18,868 nt of DNA from CAZFPN01 sp044370655 (lineage in GTDB: Bacteria; Pseudomonadota; Alphaproteobacteria; Rickettsiales; Deianiraeaceae): contig JBILVD010000014.1 of assembly GCA_044370655.1 (NCBI GenBank), positions 1 through 18,868 of the forward strand, written 5' to 3'. This document shows positions 12,946 through 18,868 of the stretch, piece after piece. Below the pieces are notes generated by a model, which did no database searches, was not told the DNA's origin, and worked only from the letters and a program-made list of their open reading frames with translations. Position 1 is the stretch's first letter, and each line of letters begins with the position of its first letter. Made by a program: the position numbers and the translations under genes.

Positions 12946-14841
12946 TTACTTCCCATCCCCCCCCACATCTTTGAAGTTATCTCCACCTTCACCACCAGAG
13001 GAAGCATCACCCGAGCCTGCGTCCCCTCCTTGTTTGTAAATAGCTTCACCAACTTTCATCGCTTTTTCTTGCATTCTCTCCACTCCTGCCTTAATTTCGC
13101 TTGCAGTAGCGTCCTCACGAGCAAGAATTTCTCTTAAAGAAGTAATTTCTGCCTCAACTTCGGCTTTTAGCCCTGCATCTATTTTATCCGCATTATCTTT
13201 TAGAGACTTTTCCGTTTGATATATAATGCTATCTGCTTCGTTTCTAGCGGTTACAAGCTCTGCTCTTTCTTTGTCTTTTTCCGCATTTGCTTCTGCTTCT
13301 TTTACCATTTTTTCAATTTCAGCGTCAGAAAGCCCAGAAGAAGACTTAATTTGAATTTTCTGCTCCTTTCCTGTGCTTTTATCTCTTGCGGAAACATGCA
13401 CTATACCGTTTGCGTCAATATCAAATGTTACTTCAATTTGAGGCATTCCACGAGGAGCGGGAGCTATACCCTCTAGATTGAATTCTCCTAGGATTTTATT
13501 ATCACTACACATTTTTCTCTCCCCTTGAAATACACGAATGGTAACCGCAGTTTGACCGTCCGCCGCTGTAGAAAATACTTGCGATTTTTTTGCAGGAATT
13601 GTGGTGTTTCTTTCAATTAAAGGCGTCATTACTCCTCCCATTGTTTCAATTCCAAGAGTTAGTGGTGTAACATCAAGAAGTAGAACATCTTTAACATCAC
13701 CTTTTAGCACTCCACCTTGAATTGCGGCACCAACGGCAACAACTTCATCTGGGTTAACACCTTTGTTTGGCTCTTTTCCAAAGAAGTTTTTCACAACTTC
13801 AACAACACGAGGCATACGGGTCATTCCTCCTACCATTACAACATCTGAAATGTCATTTACTGTAAGCCCTGCGTCTGTAAGTGCCTTTTTGCAAGGTTCA
13901 ATTGTTTTTTGCACTAAATCCTCCACTAAGCTTTCTAATTTAGAGCGAGAAATTTTAAGGCTTAAGTGCTTTGGTCCTGTTGCATCCGCTGTTATATAAG
14001 GTAGATTAACCTCACTTTCCATAGCAGAAGATAGCTCAATTTTTGCCTTTTCTGCTGCTTCTTTAATTCTTTGAACAGCTAGAGGATCCTTTTCTATCGC
14101 TATATTTGGGTTTGCTTTTTTGAATTCACTAACGATATACTCTTGAACTTTGTTATCAAAATCTGCCCCTCCAAGGAATGTGTCTCCATTTGTAGACTTC
14201 ACTTCAAATACTCCATCTCCAATTTCAAGAACGGATACATCAAATGTCCCTCCCCCTAAGTCGTAGACTATTATTTTACCTTCCTTCTTTTTATCAAGCC
14301 CATATGCAAGTGCGGCCGCTGTTGGTTCGTTTATAATTCTAAGAACATCAAGACCTGCAATTTTGCCTGCATCTTTTGTGGCCTGTCTTTGAGCGTCATT
14401 AAAATAAGCGGGGACGGTGATTACTGCCTCTGTTATCGCCTGCCCTAGGTAACTTTCTGCTGATGCTTTAAGTGAGCGAAGCACTTCCGCAGAAAAGGCT
14501 TCAGGAGAAATTTCCTTACCTTGTTTGTTTTTTATCCATGCTGCACCATTTCCATTTTTGAAGATTTTATAAGGAACGTGCTTGATTGCTTTTTGCGTTT
14601 CCGCATCTTCAAATTTACGACCAATCAAACGTTTACCTTCAAAAAGAGTATTTTCAGGGTTTGTAACTGCTTGTCTTTTTGCTGGCTCACCAACTAAAAT
14701 CTCTCCATTATCAGCATATGCAACATATGAAGGAGTTGTTCTTTTTCCTTCTTTATTTTCAATAACTTTTGCTTGGGTTCCGTCCATAAACGCAACACAG
14801 GAGTTTGTGGTTCCAAGGTCAATTCCAATAACTTTAGACAT
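12946..14841 (-). CDS. dnaK: Molecular chaperone DnaK (Hsp70)
   Basis: A 631-residue cytoplasmic Hsp70. The ATPase domain shows VIGIDLGTTNSCVA, the phosphate-2 loop VYDLGGGTFDVSVLEI and VMVGGMTRMPRV; the linker KDVLLLDVTPLTLGIET is intact, and the substrate-binding domain and helical lid follow. The tail is Gly/Ser/Asp-rich and ends DVGGDGK, without the acidic EEVKD-like tail of many bacterial DnaKs. ATG 14841 is preferred to one at 14895, since the family begins MSKVIGIDLG. dnaJ and grpE are not adjacent, unlike the common dnaK-dnaJ pair. Codon use fits the neighbours. Convergent with the HEPN-like gene with a 7-nt gap. Confidence 0.96.
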   Translation of the reverse strand: MSKVIGIDLGTTNSCVAFMDGTQAKVIENKEGKRTTPSYVAYADNGEILVGEPAKRQAVTNPENTLFEGKRLIGRKFEDAETQKAIKHVPYKIFKNGNGAAWIKNKQGKEISPEAFSAEVLRSLKASAESYLGQAITEAVITVPAYFNDAQRQATKDAGKIAGLDVLRIINEPTAAALAYGLDKKKEGKIIVYDLGGGTFDVSVLEIGDGVFEVKSTNGDTFLGGADFDNKVQEYIVSEFKKANPNIAIEKDPLAVQRIKEAAEKAKIELSSAMESEVNLPYITADATGPKHLSLKISRSKLESLVEDLVQKTIEPCKKALTDAGLTVNDISDVVMVGGMTRMPRVVEVVKNFFGKEPNKGVNPDEVVAVGAAIQGGVLKGDVKDVLLLDVTPLTLGIETMGGVMTPLIERNTTIPAKKSQVFSTAADGQTAVTIRVFQGERKMCSDNKILGEFNLEGIAPAPRGMPQIEVTFDIDANGIVHVSARDKSTGKEQKIQIKSSSGLSDAEIEKMVKEAEANAEKDKERAELVTARNEADSIIYQTEKSLKDNADKIDAGLKAEVEAEITSLREILAREDATASEIKAGVERMQEKAMKVGEAIYKQGGDAGSGDASSGGEGGDNFKDVGGDGK

Positions 14842-14889
14842 AAAATAATAAATAAGTTCATATAGCTTATTTAATTTTAATTTTTCACC

Positions 14890-14896
14890 TTTCAAG
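14890..14896 (-). promoter_or_regulatory. Possible dnaK -35 element
   Basis: CTTGAAA on the minus strand, about 49 nt before the dnaK ATG, matches the -35 half of both sigma-32 and sigma-70 promoters. The expected -10 position is A/T-rich without a clear heat-shock CCCCAT or CTATAT box at the right distance (CTATAT occurs 25 nt away). The 154-bp gap holds no gene, but GATTGA recurs three times in it. Confidence 0.25.
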
Positions 14897-14995
14897 TATT
14901 TTAAATAAAAAATATGATTGAGATTGAATTATTGATTATTTCAACAAGATTGAGGCTTAATTTTAGCTTTAAATAAGTTTGTTTAAGGGGAAGTT

Positions 14996-17146
14996 TTAAT
15001 ATTTTATTCTAGCATAAATATTAACACTTCTTCCCATACCTGGAATGTATGAGGTTTGTTCCTTATATTCCACGTTGAATGCATTTTGAAGAGATGTTCC
15101 AATTAAAAACTCGTAGTTTGATAGTTTTTTTGTGTAGTCTATATTAAAGTTCACAAGGCTATATCCATTTGTTTTTTCGCACAATCTGGCGTCTATACAA
15201 TCTTTTGCACCTGAGAGAATTTGAGTTATTGTTGGTTTAGTATTTGCATTTGAACCAACAGGAATGAAGTTATTTCCTGTAATTAGGTTTGAATAACTTC
15301 TAAAATTGTCTCCTTTTACAGAACCTACAGAAACACTCTCAACTCCAATTGAAATACCATTTTCAAATTTCCTTGCTACCTTTAAGACAAGTTTTGATGC
15401 TGGGATTTGTAAAATTTTATTTCCATTGCTCTCTTTTGCACTTAAAGTTGAAACAGTAGCAGAAAGTAGATATTTACTAGACTGATACTTCGCCTCTAGC
15501 TCAATTCCTTTTAATTTTACTTTATCCAAGTTTTGATACTGATAAGTTAAGAGTGTTGCAGGAAAATAGGAAGAGCATCCTGTTTGTTCTGGAGTGAAAC
15601 CATTAAAACATTTAGGGTCTTGAATTATAAAGTCCTTTATATCTTGAATAAAGTAAGTGAAGTTAAGTGAAGTTTGGCTGTTATCTTCTAGTAAATCTTC
15701 TTTTAGGATTTTAAAGCCTGCCTCATAGTTTTTAGAATATTCTGGTTTTAAGTCTAGATTTTCAATTAATTTCAATCTAAAACCTCTAACATTTACTATA
15801 TCTCCCTTCGCAAAAACTTCTTTAACTAGTGGAGATCTATATCCTTCCGAATATCTCACAAAAGGAGTGAAACCGTTTATATCGTAAGATACAACTACTT
15901 TTTTTAGCAATTTTGAGGTATGCTTAACTTCCTCACCTCCTGATTCAAGGTTGTAGTAGTCTTGCCTTAGGCCAAGCAGAACTTTTAAGTTATTGTACTT
16001 TAGTGCATTTTGGAAGTATAATCCTTCATTTCTGGCACTTCCAGTTGGATATATATTTGCCCTATCTGTACCTTGAACTTTTTCTCTATCGGCAGATTGA
16101 GTATCTTTTGTAAGCTCTGCTCCGTAAAATATCAAGTTTTCTATATTTGAAGTTTTATATTGATATTTACCATATGTATTTAAACCATATGACGAACCTT
16201 CTGTTTTGTCTACTCTACCATCTTTTAAAGCAACTTCCTTTATGTTTGTTTTGTCATAAAAAGCTTTTATATTAACTTGTTCAAGCTCTAACTCTGCTTG
16301 AGTTCTTGCGTTTGTAAGGCTTTTATCAACAGGTTCCCCTCTAAAGTTGCTTGCAAGCCTAAATGGGTTTGATGTATTCTCACCATCTTCAGTAAAAACG
16401 GCACCTTGAATTTTAAAAAACTCTTTTTCGTTAAAGTCTTTTTTTAGCTTTAATATTGCATTTTGAGTTTTGTTTTCAGTATATTCTATTGTTTTTGTTT
16501 TTTGATTTTTAGAGATTTCTTGCTCCTTTGCCATTTTAAAGTCGTTATTTCTAGTGAAGTTGTAAAGCCCTAGAATAGAATATCCGTTTTCTTTTACAAA
16601 AGTAGAAGCCCCATAATTTTGCATATTTCCATTTGTGCTATAGGAGGAAAATATTTCATTTCCTTTTTTTGCGTCTTTGTTAAGTGCAATATCTTCTACT
16701 TCTTTCGTTCTTAAGTTGACAGAACCAGCAACAGAACCGCTACCTTCCATAACGGAGTTAGAACCACGTATAACTGAAATTTCACTAAGCATAAAAGAAG
16801 ATATGAAGTTTCTACCTTTATACTCACCTCTAAAGTTGGATTTTGCTCCGTCTATTTTTGTTGTAATTCTTGTATCCTCCATTCCACGAATTTTAAATTC
16901 TGAGTTAGAACCACGAATGCTACCTGTCCTTTCAACATTTGGGAGGGTTTTTGTTATATCTCCTATGTTTTTGTTTGGATTGCGGGTGATTTGCTCTCTT
17001 TCAATCAAATCATTTGAAGTCATACCTTCTGTGATTTCAATTTTTTCCGTGGTTATGTAAATTTTTTTTTCTTCTAAGGATTCTTCCTTAGTGTTTGCAA
17101 AGCTAACTAAAGGTAAAAATATACCAAAAAATAAAGATTTTTTCAT
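14996..17146 (-). CDS. TonB-dependent outer-membrane receptor (heme/hemoglobin type)
   Basis: A 716-residue outer-membrane protein: signal peptide about 1-17 (MKKSLFFGIFLPLVSFA), a TonB-box-like stretch near 35 (EKIEIT), a plug domain about 45-155 (IKNIGDI-like region, FKIRGMEDTRI, SEISVIRGSNSVMEGSGSVAG), then a 22-strand beta barrel ending NIYARIKY. FVRYSEGYRSPLVKEVF and NLDLKPEYSKNYEAGF correspond to the FRAP and NPNL boxes of heme/hemoglobin receptors, and two short Cys pairs (CFNGFTPEQTGC and CIDARLC) sit in likely extracellular loops. The ligand is probably heme or an iron source, but only the family is certain. Its ATG overlaps the SurA-like stop in ATGA, so the two are translationally coupled. 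No TonB, ExbB or hemophore is nearby. Confidence 0.88.
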   Translation of the reverse strand: MKKSLFFGIFLPLVSFANTKEESLEEKKIYITTEKIEITEGMTSNDLIEREQITRNPNKNIGDITKTLPNVERTGSIRGSNSEFKIRGMEDTRITTKIDGAKSNFRGEYKGRNFISSFMLSEISVIRGSNSVMEGSGSVAGSVNLRTKEVEDIALNKDAKKGNEIFSSYSTNGNMQNYGASTFVKENGYSILGLYNFTRNNDFKMAKEQEISKNQKTKTIEYTENKTQNAILKLKKDFNEKEFFKIQGAVFTEDGENTSNPFRLASNFRGEPVDKSLTNARTQAELELEQVNIKAFYDKTNIKEVALKDGRVDKTEGSSYGLNTYGKYQYKTSNIENLIFYGAELTKDTQSADREKVQGTDRANIYPTGSARNEGLYFQNALKYNNLKVLLGLRQDYYNLESGGEEVKHTSKLLKKVVVSYDINGFTPFVRYSEGYRSPLVKEVFAKGDIVNVRGFRLKLIENLDLKPEYSKNYEAGFKILKEDLLEDNSQTSLNFTYFIQDIKDFIIQDPKCFNGFTPEQTGCSSYFPATLLTYQYQNLDKVKLKGIELEAKYQSSKYLLSATVSTLSAKESNGNKILQIPASKLVLKVARKFENGISIGVESVSVGSVKGDNFRSYSNLITGNNFIPVGSNANTKPTITQILSGAKDCIDARLCEKTNGYSLVNFNIDYTKKLSNYEFLIGTSLQNAFNVEYKEQTSYIPGMGRSVNIYARIKY

Positions 17147-17715
17147 TTTTTTTCAATTAGAGTGCTCTCTTTTAATGTTTTTAATAAAGCGGTTTGAGTC
17201 TCATTTATCTTCATAGAAGTTAACATTTGACGGGCTTCCGCATTATTAATTTTGTTGTCGGTTTGCTCATTGTATGAAGCTCTAAACCTATTAACCTCAT
17301 CGTTGGAAAAGTCTAATTTTCCTTTAAGTTGAGATTGCAAAATACTTGAGAATATAATTTCTCCTTTAATTTGGTTTTTAAAGGAAGATCTAATTTCTTT
17401 TGATGTGATTGCTTTTTTTATTGTAGGGTTTTTATTTAGAATTTGATTAATTTCATTTTCTATTTCACTTTCTGGTATTTCAAATTCGTTTTTCTCCGCC
17501 ATTTGAAAGATAAGCTTTTCTTGAATTAAGCCTTCAAGGGCAGTTTCTTCTATTGAATTGTTTGGAATATTAGGGTTTAAAGCCTTAATTAACATTGCTC
17601 TTATTTCAACATCACGAGAGGTAATTGTATCTTCTCCCACATTTGCAGATATTTTAACGGTAAATGCAAAAACCTGTAAGTAAAAAATAAAAAAAATTGA
17701 GATAAACTTAAACAT
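17143..17715 (-). CDS. SurA-like periplasmic chaperone without PPIase domains
   Basis: A 190-residue protein with a signal peptide (MFKFISIFFIFYLQVFA). The mature part begins ISANVGEDTITSRDVEIRAML, the start of the SurA N-terminal chaperone domain, followed by ALEGLIQEKLIFQMAEKNEFEIPESEIENEI and ending in a C-terminal helix (LLKTLKESTLIEKK) comparable to the terminal helix of SurA. The two parvulin (rotamase) domains of full SurA are absent; the domain order is N-core directly to C-helix, a natural chaperone core. It probably escorts outer-membrane proteins. It overlaps the ABC ATPase by 8 nt and the TonB receptor by 4 nt, which suggests the receptor is its client. A SurA_N/PpiD relative of other function is possible. 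Confidence 0.75.
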   Translation of the reverse strand: MFKFISIFFIFYLQVFAFTVKISANVGEDTITSRDVEIRAMLIKALNPNIPNNSIEETALEGLIQEKLIFQMAEKNEFEIPESEIENEINQILNKNPTIKKAITSKEIRSSFKNQIKGEIIFSSILQSQLKGKLDFSNDEVNRFRASYNEQTDNKINNAEARQMLTSMKINETQTALLKTLKESTLIEKK

Positions 17716-18634
17716 GTTTTTTAAAGATTGAAAGGAATATATCGTCTAATGTTGGCTCTTTTGTGGATACGTCTCTCACTTTTAAGCCATAATTATTAAT
17801 TAAATTTAAAAACTCGTCAATTGAAAAAGTTAGAGGGTTGTATGTTAATTCAATTAATCTTTCCTTATTATTTAAAGTTGCGTTTTGTAAGTTTATTTTA
17901 GATAAATCCGCTCCATCTTCCAAAAAGACTGATATTTTTTTACTATTTAATGTTTTTAATACATTTGGTGTTTTTTCATTTAAGATGATTTTACCTTCGT
18001 TAATAAAGGCAAGATTATGGCAAAAATTTTGTGCTTCTTCCAGATAGTGAGTTGTGAGAATTATTGTTTTACCTTGTTTGTTAAGTTCTAAAACATAGTC
18101 CCAAAGGCTGTTTCGTAGTTCAATATCTACTCCCGCTGTTGGTTCATCTAGTATTATTATCTCAGGGTCGTGCAATATAGCCTTTGCAACTATAAGGCGA
18201 CGTTTCATTCCTCCAGATAGCATTCTGGTATTTTTTTTAAGGTGTGGAATTAAACTTAAAGCAGAGCATATTTCTTCAATTCTAGTCTTTGCTTTTTTAC
18301 CATAAATACCATAATAACCTGCGGTAAAAGTTAGATATTCATACACTGTAAAGAATGGGTCTAGCAAGACATCTTGCATTGCCGTTCCTACTAACATTTT
18401 GCATTCATTTAAATGAGCTTTTGTGTCTTTACCTAAAATAAAAACATCTCCGCTTGTTTGCTTTATAATTCCAGCAATTATGTTTATCATGGTTGATTTA
18501 CCTGCCCCATTAGGACCTAATAAGCCAAAAATTAAACCTTTGGGTATTGAAAGAGAGACGTTTTCTAGTGCGTATCTTGAGCCATATTTTTTAACTAGAT
18601 TTTTCAAAACTAAAGCTTCGCTTACGCCCTGCAT
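17708..18634 (-). CDS. ABC-2 type transporter ATPase (YadG/NodI/CcmA-like)
   Basis: A 308-residue ATPase. Walker A is GPNGAGKST (40-48), the Q-loop is in GTAMQDVLLDPFFTVYEYL, the signature is LSGGMKRR, Walker B with Glu is IIILDEPTAGVD, and the H-switch is LTTHYLEEA. The C-terminal extension (about 230-308, ending PTLDDIFLSIF) is typical of ABC-2 exporter ATPases such as YadG and drug or polysaccharide exporters. The permease partner is not in the window; SurA-like and TonB receptor genes follow in overlap, which is an unusual partnership. The start ATG follows a 46-nt gap from the small repeat ORF. No strong Shine-Dalgarno is seen. Confidence 0.88.
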   Translation of the reverse strand: MQGVSEALVLKNLVKKYGSRYALENVSLSIPKGLIFGLLGPNGAGKSTMINIIAGIIKQTSGDVFILGKDTKAHLNECKMLVGTAMQDVLLDPFFTVYEYLTFTAGYYGIYGKKAKTRIEEICSALSLIPHLKKNTRMLSGGMKRRLIVAKAILHDPEIIILDEPTAGVDIELRNSLWDYVLELNKQGKTIILTTHYLEEAQNFCHNLAFINEGKIILNEKTPNVLKTLNSKKISVFLEDGADLSKINLQNATLNNKERLIELTYNPLTFSIDEFLNLINNYGLKVRDVSTKEPTLDDIFLSIFKKHV

Positions 18635-18680
18635 ATGAGAACAGATATTTTTCTAGTATTAATTAATTATATTATTAAAG

Positions 18681-18868
18681 TCAAGTATTTTTTATAAAAT
18701 TTCCTTTAGGGCTTGTATCAAACTTAAGGCTTGCATCAAAAAATAAATATCCCTTCTTTAGTTTTTTTGCTAGGTTGTATTTTTCAACCTTAACTTTTTG
18801 GTATATAGGACTTTCTTGGCTTACTTCTGCGGTTTTAAAAAATTTGTATAAAGTCTTCATAATATGTG
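18681..18868 (-). CDS. Small ORF in repeat copy 3 (5' end beyond the window)
   Basis: Open from the window end to TGA at 18681-18683. The visible product carries the conserved repeat peptide (HIMKTLYKFFKTAEV, QKVKVEKYNLAK) and continues LKKGYLFFDASLKFD to NFIKNT. If it starts at the conserved MM just beyond the window, it is about 64 residues, the longest plausible version of the three copies and possibly the parent form. It lies 46 nt upstream of the ABC ATPase on the same strand, comparable to the 36-nt gap in copy 1. Function unknown; a real protein is not proven. Confidence 0.4.
   Translation of the reverse strand, partial: HIMKTLYKFFKTAEVSQESPIYQKVKVEKYNLAKKLKKGYLFFDASLKFDTSPKGNFIKNT
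18771..18868 (-). repeat. Dispersed repeat, copy 3 (cut by the window end)
   Basis: 98 of 98 bases identical by eye to 7277-7374 of copy 2. It shares with copy 1 (but not copy 2) the adjacent CTAGCAAAAA. The remaining part with the Shine-Dalgarno region and leader lies outside the window. Confidence 0.9.

Noticed and set aside
13216..14848. Several plus-strand open frames across dnaK
   Set aside because: They are antisense shadows of a highly conserved dnaK.
14860..14896. Sigma-32 promoter for dnaK (CTTGAAA with CTATAT)
   Set aside because: The spacer is 25 nt, too long for any sigma-32 promoter; only the -35 half is listed at low confidence.
16677..17060. 127-codon plus-strand frame in the TonB receptor
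   Set aside because: Antisense to a clear plug domain; no promoter or family resemblance.
1..18868. CRISPR array, rRNA, phage module or classic rho-independent terminators
   Set aside because: No regularly spaced direct repeats, rRNA motifs or phage genes. Hairpins found are not followed by the T-runs expected of terminators at gene ends.

Overview
This is an AT-rich stretch (roughly 30% G+C by eye) of a proteobacterial chromosome, most likely from an alphaproteobacterium of the Rickettsiales/Holosporales host-associated type. The case rests on low G+C, a zf-CHCC protein, TolB, an RpoH-type sigma factor, a lone Mrp antiporter subunit, a lone bioD, and short mobile-looking repeats that carry a start codon. 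The genus cannot be named from the sequence. Several promoters closely match TTGACA/TATAAT, while Shine-Dalgarno sequences are weak or absent before most genes.

Layout. 1-985: the 5' (left) part of an IS1595-family insertion sequence whose transposase is broken by one extra G. It sits at the edge of the first of three copies of a dispersed repeat (986-1172, 7277-7457, 18771 to the window end). 1061-2624: a small ORF inside the repeat, then a nucleotidyltransferase overlapping a LolD-like ABC ATPase. 2684-4538: rpoH behind a consensus promoter, then a zf-CHCC protein overlapping a SPOR-domain membrane protein. 4581-6619 (minus): tolB followed by a degenerate prepilin peptidase. 6689-7271: mrpE and tRNA-Arg(CCG), with repeat copy 2 abutting the tRNA 3' end. 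7758-9176: a divergent dnaA. 9420-9836: orphan rpmD and tRNA-Leu(UAA), transcribed divergently. 9799-11064: bioD, whose stop codon lies inside tRNA-Leu, and a divergent acidic membrane protein whose ATG abuts the bioD start. 11097-11879 (minus): class II aldolase/adducin protein. 12033-12938: an unknown protein with a HEPN-like motif. 12946-14841 (minus): dnaK. 14996-18634 (minus): a three-gene overlapping operon of ABC-2-type ATPase, SurA-core chaperone and TonB-dependent receptor. 18681 to the end: a small ORF in the third repeat copy, pointing into that operon.

How it fits together. Envelope biogenesis dominates: TolB, SPOR protein, LolD-like ATPase, SurA-like chaperone with its probable outer-membrane client, and an A24-like membrane protein. 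The rest is core information processing and stress response (DnaA, RpoH, DnaK, L30, two tRNAs).

The most unusual items are the three-copy repeat, which carries a conserved start codon and lies in sense orientation upstream of two operons; a DnaA with no arginine finger and an altered DNA-contact residue; the tRNA/bioD overlap; and a candidate HEPN protein. No CRISPR array, rRNA gene or phage module was seen.
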